From Erwinia sp. SLM-02 (GTDB lineage: Bacteria > Pseudomonadota > Gammaproteobacteria > Enterobacterales > Enterobacteriaceae): DNA of 64,000 bases. The notes beneath the pieces are model-generated. The model made no database searches and was not told the DNA's origin. It was given only the letters and a program-made list of their open reading frames with translations. A program made the position numbers and the translations under genes. The stretch spans positions 248,001-312,000 of the forward strand of contig NZ_JAQISN010000004.1 in the NCBI RefSeq assembly GCF_037450285.1, read 5' to 3'. This document shows, piece after piece, positions 52,758 through 61,765 of the stretch; position 1 is the first letter of the stretch; each line of letters begins with the position of its first letter.

Positions 52758-54923
52758 TCAGAAGCTGTAGTTAGCCGAGACGGAGAAGTTGCGCGGCGCA
52801 CCGTAAACGGCGTAGGTGCCCAGGTAGTCGTAGTACTCTTTATCGAACAGGTTATTGATGTTGGCCTGCACGGAGAGCTGTTTGGTGACCTGGTAGCGGC
52901 TGAACAGATTGACCAGCGTGTAGCTGCTCTGTTCGACCTGCGTTGAACCCAGCGGCCCGGCGACGTTATCCTGCCAGGTGTGGTTCTGCCAGTTCACGCC
53001 GCCGCCGACGGTCAGGTCCTGCAGCATCGGCAGGCGATAGCTGGTGAACAGCTTGGCGGTGGTGCGCGGCAGTTCCGGTTTCACCGCCGTGCCGTCACGC
53101 TGCTCGGCGATATAGCGCGATGCGCCGAAGGTCATCTGCCAGTTGTCGGTCAGCGCGCCGTTCACTTCAAACTCGACGCCACGGCTAACGGAATCCACCG
53201 CCTGATAGGCGTACTCGGTGGTGCCGGTAATAAAGCCGTAGGTGTTCACGCCGAGGTTATTCTGCTCGGTGCGGAATACGGACAGGGTGGCGGTCAGGCG
53301 GCTGTTCGCCCAGTCACCCTTCAGGCCGGCCTCGTAGCTCTTGCCGGTTACCGGGTCGAGGTAGCTGGCGCTGGCGTCGCGCGAGCTTTGCGGCTGGAAG
53401 ATGGTGGTGTAGCTGGCGTACGCCGAATAGGTGTCGTTAATGTCGTAAGTCAGACCGGCATAAGGCGCGATTTTTTTGCTGTCTTTATCGCCGGACGTGC
53501 CGCGTGCGCTCCACTGGGTGTAGCGTGCGCCCACCAGCAGCGACAGCGGATCGGCCAGCGAGAAGCGTGCGGCGGTGTAGGCGGATTTCTGGCGAATGGT
53601 GTCGTCATCTTCCACCGTCCAGTCGTTCCAGTCACCCTGTGGCGTGTTGCCGTCCCAGCTGTTGTAGTCACCGTTGTAGGTCATGCCGTCAAAGTACGTG
53701 TTCATAAAGTAGTTCTTCTGGCGACTGTAGCTGCCGCCAAGCATCAGTTCGTGGCTGCGGCCCAGCAGTTCAAACGGCCCGTTGGCATACACATCCACCG
53801 AGTCAACTTTACGCGTGCCTTTGTTCCAGCCGCTGTAGAGGTAGGCACCCTGACCGGTTTGCCGATCCGGGTAGCCGTACGGGTACATCAGCTTGCTGTC
53901 GAAGGTGGTTTTGCTGTGGCTGCCGTTAATCTGCGCCTGCCAGCCGTTATCGAACCTCTGCGTCAGGTTAGCGTAGACTTTGTTGCTCTGTTTGTCGGTG
54001 TAGGACCAGTCCGGGGCGGCGTTGAAGCTGCGGTCGTAATGGGTGCGCTCGCCGTTGCTGTACCAGGTCGGCAGCCCGCCCCAGCTCGGGTCGCGGGTTT
54101 CAGTCTGCTGGAAGTCCCAGCCGAGGGAAAGGGTAGTGGAATCGGTCAGATCGGCATCCACGATGGTGCTCAGGAAGCGCTTACGGTTGTGGTAGCGGTC
54201 CAGCCAGCTGTCGTTTTCCTGATAGCCGCCGATGGCGCGGCCGCGGACGGTGCCGGACTCGTTCAGCGGCACGGTGACATCGCCAACATAGCGCTGTTTG
54301 TCCCAGCTGCCGGTTTCCGCAGACAGGCTGCCGGTCAGCTCTTTGCTGTCGGCGTGTTTACGCACCATGTTAACGGAAGCCGACGGGTAGCCGGAGCCGG
54401 TGCTCAGGCTGTTGGCACCGCGAATCACTTCAATACGGTCGTAAATAGCGGTATCGGAGGCGTTATCGCCGAAGTCCCAGATATCATCCACCACGGTCGG
54501 GATACCGTCGAACAGGTAGTTATTAATCAGATAACCGCGTGACCAGTAGGAAGAGCGGTTGGAGTCGATATTAAATGCGGAGATACCGGTGGTGTTGGTC
54601 AGCACGTCGCCGACGCTTTGCAGCGCCTGATCCTGCATACGCTGCTTGCTGACGATGGTCGCAGACTGCGGAATGTCACGCAGCGCCAGCGGCATTTTGG
54701 TCCCGGCGGTAGTCACCGGAACGCTGTAGTCGGTGTCAGCGGTTGGCGATGCTGCACCGTCGTCAGCCTTCGCTTCTACGGTCAGGGTGTTTTCACTGCT
54801 CTCGGCGGCAAATACGGGCTGAAGTGCGGAGAGCACCAGCAGGGCGGCCAGGGTCGGTTTAAACAGGGAGCGTGCAGATGATTCTGCTGTACGGTGGTGC
54901 GGCAGGGTACGCGAAGAAGACAA
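52758..54923 (-). CDS. fhuE: Ferric siderophore (coprogen/ferrioxamine) receptor FhuE
   Basis: 721 residues. Signal peptide ending near QPVFA, TonB box NTLTVEAK, and the plug domain DYSVPVTTAGTKMPLALRDIPQSA, which matches E. coli FhuE nearly residue by residue. The barrel likewise keeps FhuE stretches (GGYQENDSWLDRYHN, TPYAGL-like APYAGLTYDIND) and ends ASANYSF-like NYSF. It imports hydroxamate siderophores across the outer membrane with TonB. Likely controlled by Fur through the site upstream. Confidence 0.93.
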   Translation of the reverse strand: MSSSRTLPHHRTAESSARSLFKPTLAALLVLSALQPVFAAESSENTLTVEAKADDGAASPTADTDYSVPVTTAGTKMPLALRDIPQSATIVSKQRMQDQALQSVGDVLTNTTGISAFNIDSNRSSYWSRGYLINNYLFDGIPTVVDDIWDFGDNASDTAIYDRIEVIRGANSLSTGSGYPSASVNMVRKHADSKELTGSLSAETGSWDKQRYVGDVTVPLNESGTVRGRAIGGYQENDSWLDRYHNRKRFLSTIVDADLTDSTTLSLGWDFQQTETRDPSWGGLPTWYSNGERTHYDRSFNAAPDWSYTDKQSNKVYANLTQRFDNGWQAQINGSHSKTTFDSKLMYPYGYPDRQTGQGAYLYSGWNKGTRKVDSVDVYANGPFELLGRSHELMLGGSYSRQKNYFMNTYFDGMTYNGDYNSWDGNTPQGDWNDWTVEDDDTIRQKSAYTAARFSLADPLSLLVGARYTQWSARGTSGDKDSKKIAPYAGLTYDINDTYSAYASYTTIFQPQSSRDASASYLDPVTGKSYEAGLKGDWANSRLTATLSVFRTEQNNLGVNTYGFITGTTEYAYQAVDSVSRGVEFEVNGALTDNWQMTFGASRYIAEQRDGTAVKPELPRTTAKLFTSYRLPMLQDLTVGGGVNWQNHTWQDNVAGPLGSTQVEQSSYTLVNLFSRYQVTKQLSVQANINNLFDKEYYDYLGTYAVYGAPRNFSVSANYSF

Positions 54924-55089
54924 AATCGAGCCTCATTTATCAGTTATTTATTGACGCTTTTCCCGCACCGCGCGCTGTTAAATCCCAATAAATGGAAGGT
55001 CATTCTGGCGTGTTAATTTGTCCCTGTATTAACCGGTGAGGCGCATTTACGGCCCAGTCCGCGCCGTCGTTCTCCTCTTTATTAAAAAA

Positions 55090-55108
55090 GAGAATGAGAA
55101 CTATATGT
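55090..55108. promoter_or_regulatory. Candidate Fur box
   Basis: GAGAATGAGAACTATATGT matches 11 of 19 positions of the Fur consensus, and AAATGATTATCA at 55126-55137 is a second partial match. Both lie 165-215 bp upstream of fhuE. Moderate support only. Confidence 0.4.
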
Positions 55109-55210
55109 ATTAGCGTTGTGGCTGTAAATGATTATCAGGCGCGAATGACAATTAAAGTTTCGGTAAGTTCCGGAATGACGAAATCTTAACGACTTCCGTG
55201 GGGCTGAAAT

Positions 55211-55236
55211 AAAAAAGCCACCTGCGGGAGGTGGCT
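55211..55236 (-). terminator. Terminator of the alcohol dehydrogenase gene
   Basis: A perfect 8-bp stem AGCCACCT/AGGTGGCT; on the minus strand it is followed by TTTTTTATTT. Confidence 0.9.
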
Positions 55237-55302
55237 GTCACAGGGGGGACGCTGACGGGCTTACTGCCGCAGCGTGCCTGGAGGCCGACGCTGACGCCGG
55301 GG

Positions 55303-56319
55303 TCAGAAGTCGGCTTTCAGCACCACGCGGAAATCGGCTTTACCGGCGCGAACGTGGTCCAGCGCGTCGTTGATTTTCGACATCGGGAAGAATTCCACTT
55401 TCGGCGCAATATCGCGGCGCGAGGCCAGCTTAAGCAGCGAACGCAGCTGACCCGGTGAACCGGTAGAGGAACCGGTAATCGCTTTGTCGCCCATAATCAG
55501 GTCGAACGCGCTGACCTGGAACGGCTTCATCACCGCACCCACCGTGTGGAACTTGCCCTGCGGTGCCAGCGCATTGAAGTAGGGCTGCCAGTCGAGGTCG
55601 ACGGCAACGGTGCTGATAATCAGATCGAAACGACCGGCCAGCGCCTTCAGCGCTTCAGGATCGCGGCTGTTCACCACCTCGTCCGCGCCCATGTCGAGGA
55701 TCGACTGCTTCTTGGCCGGTGTGGAGCTGAAAGCCACCACTTCGGCGCCCATCGCGCGCAGAATTTTAATCGCGATATGGCCCAGACCGCCGATGCCGAT
55801 CACCCCGACCCGGCTGGTGGCGGTGATATTGCTCATCAGCAGCGGCTTAAAGACGGTGATGCCGCCGCACAGCAATGGACCGGCGCTGGCCGCATCCAGG
55901 CTCTCCGGCAGCGGGATCACCCACTGCCAGTCGGCACGCAGCTTCTCGGCAAAGCCGCCGTGATTCAGAATGGTTGGCGTGCTGCCCTGCTGGCAGTTAA
56001 CCTGCTCGCCGTTAATGCAGGCATCGCAGTGCTGGCAGCTTTTGGCCGTCCAGCCAATGCCGACGCGCTGGCCGATCTTCAGGCCTTTGGTTTTTGCCGC
56101 TTCGCCGAGGGCCGCCACGCGGCCAATCACTTCATGCCCGGCGATGGTCGGGAACTGCGAGATACCCCACTCGTTATCGATCATCGACAGGTCAGAGTGG
56201 CAGACGCCGCAGTATTCCACCTCGACTTCCACTTCCTCTGCGCCCAGCGCACCGGCTTCGTACTCGTACAGTTCCAGAGCCTGTCCTGCTGCCAGTGCCG
56301 CATAGCTTTTAATTTTCAT
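55303..56319 (-). CDS. Zinc-dependent NAD(P) alcohol dehydrogenase (YahK/CAD-like)
   Basis: 338 residues of the medium-chain dehydrogenase family. Catalytic zinc ligands Cys40 (GVCHSDL), His62-Glu63 (AGHEV) and a later Cys (PLLCGGIT); structural zinc cysteines in SCQHCDACINGEQVNC; nucleotide site GIGGLGHIAIK. The family reduces aldehydes with NADPH. Transcribed alone, ending in a good terminator. Confidence 0.9.
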   Translation of the reverse strand: MKIKSYAALAAGQALELYEYEAGALGAEEVEVEVEYCGVCHSDLSMIDNEWGISQFPTIAGHEVIGRVAALGEAAKTKGLKIGQRVGIGWTAKSCQHCDACINGEQVNCQQGSTPTILNHGGFAEKLRADWQWVIPLPESLDAASAGPLLCGGITVFKPLLMSNITATSRVGVIGIGGLGHIAIKILRAMGAEVVAFSSTPAKKQSILDMGADEVVNSRDPEALKALAGRFDLIISTVAVDLDWQPYFNALAPQGKFHTVGAVMKPFQVSAFDLIMGDKAITGSSTGSPGQLRSLLKLASRRDIAPKVEFFPMSKINDALDHVRAGKADFRVVLKADF

Positions 56320-56569
56320 GTTAGTACCTCAGATTCAGTTTTCGGTCGAAGGGCAAGTGTAGCCGTTTAGTGAGTCAAAATGGTGTCTGCGCAGCACGTA
56401 AGGTTTATCTGAGTGACTGACTGCGGGGAAAATGGGCAAATGCGAGGTTATCTTACTCTACAGGACCAGAATGAATTTCGGTGTGGGCCATAGTGGAAAA
56501 CTAAGCGGATTGGGAATACTACAGCCTGGCGCCATTATGCTGACACACTGTGATCGGTACAGATCAAAG

Positions 56570-56589
56570 GGGCCGGGTATGCCCGGCCC
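56570..56589 (-). terminator. Hairpin after proP
   Basis: A perfect 8-bp GC stem GGGCCGGG/CCCGGCCC with a four-base loop, seven bases past the proP stop. The minus-strand tail CCTTTG is only weakly T-rich. Confidence 0.6.
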
Positions 56590-56596
56590 TCAGTGA

Positions 56597-58102
56597 TTAC
56601 TCGTTAATCCGCGGATGCTGATTGATCAAGTGGGTACGCTTCGCTTCCAGCTCGGCAATCTGATCGTTGATGTCTTCGATCTTCTGCTCGATGTTGTCGT
56701 GATGCTCCTGCAGGATCTCTTTCGCCTCGGTGATATCCGACGCCGCCGGCGTCGCACCGCGCAGCGGCATATTCGCCGTTTCCTTCATCGTCAGACCGGT
56801 TATCAGACCAATCACCGCCACCACCATCAGGTAGTAGGCCGGCATATACAGATTGCTGGTGGTCTCAACCAGCCAGGCGGCGAGCGTTGGCGTCAGGCCC
56901 GCAACCAGCACTGAAATGTTAAAGGCGCTGGCTAAGGCACTGTAACGAATATGGGTCGGGAACATGGCTGGCAGGGTGGAAGCCATCACGCCGGTGAAGC
57001 TGTTCAGGATCACCGCCAGCAGCAGCAGGCCGGCAAAAATCAGGCCCATCACGCCGCTGTTAATCAGCATAAAGCAGGGAACGGCCAGCACCAGCAGGGC
57101 GATACTGCCGAGGATCACAAACGGACGGCGGCCAAACTTATCGCTCATCAGCCCCATCACCGGCTGCACAAACAGCATCCCCAGCATGATGGCGATGATA
57201 ATCATCACCCCATGATCTTCCGAGTAGTGCAGGTTATGCGACAGGTAGCTCGGCATGTAGGTCAGCAGCATGTAGTAGGTCACGTTGGTGGCAATCACCA
57301 GCCCGACGCAGGACAACAGGCTGCGCCAGTGTTTGGTGGCAATCTCTTTGAAGGAGATTTTCGGGCCATCGGCCAGGCCTTCGCGGTCGCCCTGCTCCAG
57401 TTTTTCAACGTGCTGCTGGAATGCCGGGGTCTCTTCCAGCGCGTGACGCAGATACAGGCCAATAATGCCCAGCGGCAGCGCGACGAAGAACGGGATACGC
57501 CAGCCCCAGTCGAGGAATTTCGCCTCACCGACCACGGTGGAAATCAGTACCACCAGGCCCGCACCCAGCACGAATCCGGCGATGGAGCCGAAGTCCAGCC
57601 AGCTGCCCATAAAGCCGCGTTTGCGGTCCGGGGAGTATTCAGCAACAAAGATCGATGCACCGGTATATTCGCCGCCCACCGAGAAGCCCTGCGCCATCTT
57701 ACACAGCAGCAGCAGAATCGGTGCCCAGATGCCGATGGAGGCATGGGAAGGGATCAGGCCAATACAGAAGGTACTGACCGACATAATGATAATGGTGATG
57801 GAAAGGATTTTCTGGCGACCGTATTTATCGCCCAGTGCACCAAAGAACAAGCCGCCAAGCGGGCGGATTAAGAACGGTACTGAGAAGGTGGCTAACGCGG
57901 CGATCATCTGAACGCCAGGATCGGCACCGGGGAAGAATACCTGGCCGAGGGCATAGGCCACGAAGCCATAAACGCCGAAGTCGAACCATTCCATGGCGTT
58001 ACCCAGTGAGGCTGCGGTAATCGCTTTGCGTAACCGACTATCATCAATGATAGTAACGTCTTTTAAACCAATTGGTTTGACACGCTTCCTACGTGAAATC
58101 AT
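56597..58102 (-). CDS. proP: Proline/glycine betaine-proton symporter
   Basis: 501 residues (E. coli ProP 500) from the ATG at 58102 (MISRRKRVKPIGLKDVTIID). Twelve membrane helices with near-identity to ProP (AITAASLGNAMEWFDFGVYG, FSVGGEYTGASIFVAEYSPD). The C-terminal coiled coil (DITEAKEILQEHHDNIEQKI and IAELEAKRTHL) that tunes osmosensing is present. It imports proline and betaines at high osmolality. Confidence 0.98.
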   Translation of the reverse strand: MISRRKRVKPIGLKDVTIIDDSRLRKAITAASLGNAMEWFDFGVYGFVAYALGQVFFPGADPGVQMIAALATFSVPFLIRPLGGLFFGALGDKYGRQKILSITIIIMSVSTFCIGLIPSHASIGIWAPILLLLCKMAQGFSVGGEYTGASIFVAEYSPDRKRGFMGSWLDFGSIAGFVLGAGLVVLISTVVGEAKFLDWGWRIPFFVALPLGIIGLYLRHALEETPAFQQHVEKLEQGDREGLADGPKISFKEIATKHWRSLLSCVGLVIATNVTYYMLLTYMPSYLSHNLHYSEDHGVMIIIAIMLGMLFVQPVMGLMSDKFGRRPFVILGSIALLVLAVPCFMLINSGVMGLIFAGLLLLAVILNSFTGVMASTLPAMFPTHIRYSALASAFNISVLVAGLTPTLAAWLVETTSNLYMPAYYLMVVAVIGLITGLTMKETANMPLRGATPAASDITEAKEILQEHHDNIEQKIEDINDQIAELEAKRTHLINQHPRINE

Positions 58103-58404
58103 ATAAAGCACCCTGTAATTTTCTGTTTTTAGTCCCAAAATTCCCACGTTACGGCGCTGGTCTGACGAACTGACGGACGGTAATGAGGGAAAAATCCTGC
58201 GGCAAAATGCGTCGGCGGCGGGCTTCAATGGCGCACTCACACGGCCCAATCACGCACTTCGCCACCGCTAAGTATATATCTTCTGCGCGATGTCGCATTT
58301 TTTCGGTAAAAAATATGAGGAATTATTGAGGCAGGACGATCGCCCTGCGCTATGGGGTATCGTGGTCGACCGAGCGCCGGTATCGGCACCCGATCGGCTA
58401 AATA
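58103..58404. promoter_or_regulatory. Region between the EAL gene and proP
   Basis: 302 bp holding the proP promoter region and the 3' end of nothing else. No clear CRP or Fis site by eye. No gene seen. Confidence 0.45.
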
Positions 58405-60003
58405 TCAGAAACGCGGGGGCTCACCGGCGGGGATTTCTTCCGGCTGCGGATTGTTGCGTTGGCCCAGCCAGTCGGACAACACCGCGCTCTCCATTGGGCG
58501 GGCGAAGTAGTAACCCTGGATAAGCGATACGCCGTGGTTTTCCAGGTAGCGCAGCTGCATTTCGTTCTCCACCCCTTCCGCCACCACCTTTAACGCCAGC
58601 TTGTCCGCCAGGGCGATAATGGCATCCAGCACCGGGGTTTCACCGTCGATGGATTCAATGGTGTTCACAAAGCCGCGATCGATCTTCAGGTAATCCAGCG
58701 GGAAGGTTTGCAGATAGGACAGCGCGCAGTGCCCGGTACCAAAATCATCAATGGCAATAATGATCCCTTCGCGACGAAGATCGGCCAGTCGCTGGGAGAC
58801 CAGGCGATCTTCGCCGATCAGGCTGCGCTCGGTCAGTTCAAGGGTGATGGTCGGTTTTAAATGCGCCATGGCGGCGGCAAAGGCCCGAATATCTGATAAG
58901 AAGTCATCATGCTGCAGATGTTCTGCGGCCAGATTCACGCTGATATGAAAACCCGGATCCAGCTGCCACTGCGCGCTGTCCTGAACCACCCTCTGCAGCA
59001 GGTAGCGGGTCAGCGGAACGATCATGCCTTCGGATTCGGCGGCGGAAATAAACACATCCGGCCGCACCCAGTGACCATCCGCACGCTGCCAGCGCATCAG
59101 TGCCTCCACGCCGCTGAATTTTTTGGTTTGCAGGTTGTAGACCGGCTGATAGTGAACGGAGAATTCGTTGTGGGCAATGCCGCGGCGTATTTCGTCACGA
59201 AACGAGCTTTTGCGTTTCAGCCAGTTGCTGGTCAGCGCAACGAACAGCAGGGACAGGATCAGTGCCATCGGCATCAGGCTGAGCAGCACCTGTCGCCAGT
59301 TGTACAGCAGTTCGCTGCGCGATGAGGTGACGTTCAGGGTAATGGCATAGCGTTCGGAATGCGTGTTGAGCGTGTAGTTTCCCCATCGCGTATCACGCTG
59401 TCGGGTGGCCGGAACGCCGCTGAAGATGGCAAATCCATCGCCAAATTTTAGTGAGATATCGTAATCATGCCGCATGCCGGCCGCCCAGATAAAATCAATC
59501 AAATACTGGCCGTCTACCAGCGCGTAACTGGCAAATCCGTGGCCGTCTTCATGCATGAACAGCACCGCAGGGCGATTATTTACCCCGCTGGTACCGGCGA
59601 CGGAAAGGCTCCACACGTTTTTGTGATCGGGCGGTAGCGGGCGGCGAATAATGTCCTCTATCGAATCCCGGCGTGCGCCAAAGGTGGACGAGCAGATAAC
59701 GTTACCCTCCCGGACCAGGCCCACCGATCGAAAGTAGGGATGCATCGAGCCATACTCCTGCAGCTCATCTTTAATGTCCGCACAGCGATGATTTTTGTAT
59801 TCCTGCAGGGAGGCGGTCATCACCCGCGCTCTGTCGCTGATATTCTCCGCCTGAGACATCAGCATTGAGCTGGTCACCGCCAGCTGCCTTTTCACCATTT
59901 GTCCGGCTTCCAGCAGCGTGAATATCAGGCAAAGCAGGATCGGTATTAGCCCGGCAGCAATCAGCCAGCGAAGAACCTGTCTGGGTTTTTCAGTAGAGCG
60001 CAA
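58405..60003 (-). CDS. Membrane c-di-GMP phosphodiesterase, CSS-motif and EAL domains
   Basis: 532 residues. Membrane helices at about 10-33 and 237-259 bracket a periplasmic CSS domain with Cys104-Ser-Ser (NVICSSTFG). The cytoplasmic EAL domain keeps the active residues: Glu300-Ala-Leu (GVEALMRW), ELTERS, AIDDFGTG, KIDRGFV and AEGVEN. It should hydrolyse c-di-GMP. In this family DsbA/DsbB oxidation of the cysteines represses activity. Length matches PdeB/C/N-type enzymes. Confidence 0.92.
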   Translation of the reverse strand: MRSTEKPRQVLRWLIAAGLIPILLCLIFTLLEAGQMVKRQLAVTSSMLMSQAENISDRARVMTASLQEYKNHRCADIKDELQEYGSMHPYFRSVGLVREGNVICSSTFGARRDSIEDIIRRPLPPDHKNVWSLSVAGTSGVNNRPAVLFMHEDGHGFASYALVDGQYLIDFIWAAGMRHDYDISLKFGDGFAIFSGVPATRQRDTRWGNYTLNTHSERYAITLNVTSSRSELLYNWRQVLLSLMPMALILSLLFVALTSNWLKRKSSFRDEIRRGIAHNEFSVHYQPVYNLQTKKFSGVEALMRWQRADGHWVRPDVFISAAESEGMIVPLTRYLLQRVVQDSAQWQLDPGFHISVNLAAEHLQHDDFLSDIRAFAAAMAHLKPTITLELTERSLIGEDRLVSQRLADLRREGIIIAIDDFGTGHCALSYLQTFPLDYLKIDRGFVNTIESIDGETPVLDAIIALADKLALKVVAEGVENEMQLRYLENHGVSLIQGYYFARPMESAVLSDWLGQRNNPQPEEIPAGEPPRF

Positions 60004-60316
60004 AGTGTTCCCCTGTTGATTCGGGCAGCGGTCAACAACAGCAGCGAAGATGAATAAGGAAAGTGAGTATTATGGCAGCAACCTTATGTTGGTGCGCAGC
60101 GGCAGCGACTGATTTAAGGAGAAAAATTCGCCTTAAACATCTTGTCAATGCCAGGTTTTCTTATCGGGCATTTTAGCGATCGCAGACGTGCCGGTTATTG
60201 TTGAAATCGACCTTTCGCGCTGAAAATCCCCTGCGATCGGATTTTTACGGCTGAAATTGATGTGAATAACTGAGAAGAACGGGTAATTTCAATGTTTAAC
60301 CATGTGGGGTCTGGCA
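60004..60316. other. Intergenic region before the cupin gene
   Basis: 313 bp with divergent promoters for the EAL and cupin genes. AT-rich from about 60200. No gene, repeat or operator recognised. Confidence 0.45.
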
Positions 60317-60646
60317 ATGAAATTAAGCGATATTCCTTTCGGCATCACGGACTGGGCGACGATTGAGGCAACGGAGCATCCTGGGGAAACCGGCAGCGCA
60401 TCGTGGCGCACGCAGCAGTTTGGTGACGTGCGGGTGCGTCGGGTGGACTACACCCCGGGCTATCTGGCCGATCACTGGTGCAGTAAAGGACATATTCTGC
60501 TGTGCCTGTCCGGGGAGCTGCACACCGAGCTGGACGATGGCCGGGTGTTTACCCTGCGCGCGGGGATGAGCTATCAGGTTGCTGATCAGGCGGAAGCGCA
60601 CCGTTCCTGGACCGAAAGCGGCGCGCAGCTGTTTATTGTCGACTGA
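60317..60646 (+). CDS. Small cupin-fold protein with a DHWC motif
   Basis: 109 residues from the ATG at 60317. A single cupin barrel: YLADHWCSKGHILLCLSGELHTEL with Asp52-His53-Trp54-Cys55 in the motif that gives the family its name, and the second cupin part ending ESGAQLFIVD. The cysteine and histidines could bind a metal. Function is unknown. Its stop directly abuts the stop of the convergent transporter. Confidence 0.85.
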   Translation: MKLSDIPFGITDWATIEATEHPGETGSASWRTQQFGDVRVRRVDYTPGYLADHWCSKGHILLCLSGELHTELDDGRVFTLRAGMSYQVADQAEAHRSWTESGAQLFIVD

Positions 60647-61684
60647 TTATTTTGCCGGGCGGCCATTACCCAACAGTATCGCCAGCTTGCTGCCGCCCGG
60701 TGTGGTTTCCATTAAAATCTTGCAGACGCTGGTCAGCGGGACCGACAGCAGCATACCCACCGGCCCGAGCAGCCAGCCCCAGAAAATCAGTGATAAAAAG
60801 ACCACCAGGCTCGACAGCCCCAGACCCCGCCCCATCAGCCGCGGCTCCAGCATATTGCCGCACAGCATATGAATGGCGATAAACAGCGCGGCCACCAGTC
60901 CGGCATCCAGCGGCGTATTCAGCAGTAGCGCCTGTAAAACCGGCGGGATACCGGCAATCACCGGTCCGATGTTGGGAATATAGTTAAGCAGGAACGCCAC
61001 CGCCCCCCACAGCAGGGCAAACTTCACCCCCAGCGCCAGCAGCACCAGCCAGACGGCGAAACCGGTAATCAGGCCAATCAGCGTTTTTAGCGCCAGGTAA
61101 TGCGTCACGCCCTTCAGCGCCCGGTGAAGGCCGGCAATGCGGATCTGCGGATTCACCAGCGCGTTACGCAGCTTGTAGGGCAGGTGATGGACCTCAAACA
61201 GCATAAACACCACCGTCATGACCACCAGCACCAGCTGAGTCATCGCACCGGAAATTTGCGTAAACATGCTGGTTGCCACGTTGACCATCGCGCCCGGATC
61301 GAGCCGCTGCATCAGTGATTCGCTGGAAAGCCGGATATGAAAACGCGCGGCGGCGTGCTGCACTACCGCCAGCTTCTGTTCCGCCTGAGACTGGAGCTGC
61401 GGATAGATCGCGCTGAACTCATCCGCCGAGCTGGCGATCATGCCCACCAGCATGGCGATGAAGAGCAGGATCACCACCACCACCAGGCTGATAGCCATAC
61501 TGCGTCGCAGCCCCCGGCGCATCAGCGCGGTGACCAGCGGGTTCAGCACAATGGCGAGGAACAGCGACAGCAGGAAGGGCACCACGATCTCAGCCGAGAG
61601 CTTCAGCCCGGCCAGGATCACCACCAGGGTTGCCAGTTTTAGCAGGATGTTCTGCCCGATTTTCTCCTGTGGCAGTGGACTCAT
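60647..61684 (-). CDS. AI-2E family transporter (TqsA-like)
   Basis: 345 residues; E. coli TqsA has 344 and the C-terminal half agrees closely (NYIPNIGPVIAGIPPVLQ, GNMLEPRLMGRGLGLS, LIFWGWLLGPVGMLLSVPLT). About seven to eight membrane helices with the family's extended middle segment. TqsA exports the quorum signal AI-2 in E. coli, but other members carry ions or have no known substrate. No zero gap to the cupin stop. Confidence 0.87.
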   Translation of the reverse strand: MSPLPQEKIGQNILLKLATLVVILAGLKLSAEIVVPFLLSLFLAIVLNPLVTALMRRGLRRSMAISLVVVVILLFIAMLVGMIASSADEFSAIYPQLQSQAEQKLAVVQHAAARFHIRLSSESLMQRLDPGAMVNVATSMFTQISGAMTQLVLVVMTVVFMLFEVHHLPYKLRNALVNPQIRIAGLHRALKGVTHYLALKTLIGLITGFAVWLVLLALGVKFALLWGAVAFLLNYIPNIGPVIAGIPPVLQALLLNTPLDAGLVAALFIAIHMLCGNMLEPRLMGRGLGLSSLVVFLSLIFWGWLLGPVGMLLSVPLTSVCKILMETTPGGSKLAILLGNGRPAK

Positions 61685-61765
61685 GGCGCCTCCGTTGTTA
61701 ACCGCTCTGGAGCAAGTGTAGCGGCTGCGGCGATAAGTCCACGGCTTTTAGGAATGATCGGGTCG

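Larger units (their letters stand above)
54924..55302. other. Intergenic region upstream of fhuE
   Basis: 379 bp, AT-rich near 55080-55200. Contains the fhuE promoter with Fur-like sequences and the terminator of the alcohol dehydrogenase gene. No gene seen. Confidence 0.5.

Noticed and set aside
52980..54542. 520-codon plus-strand open frame opposite fhuE
   Set aside because: It is fully antisense to a well-conserved receptor gene, has no ribosome site and no recognisable protein features; long antisense frames are common in GC-rich genes.
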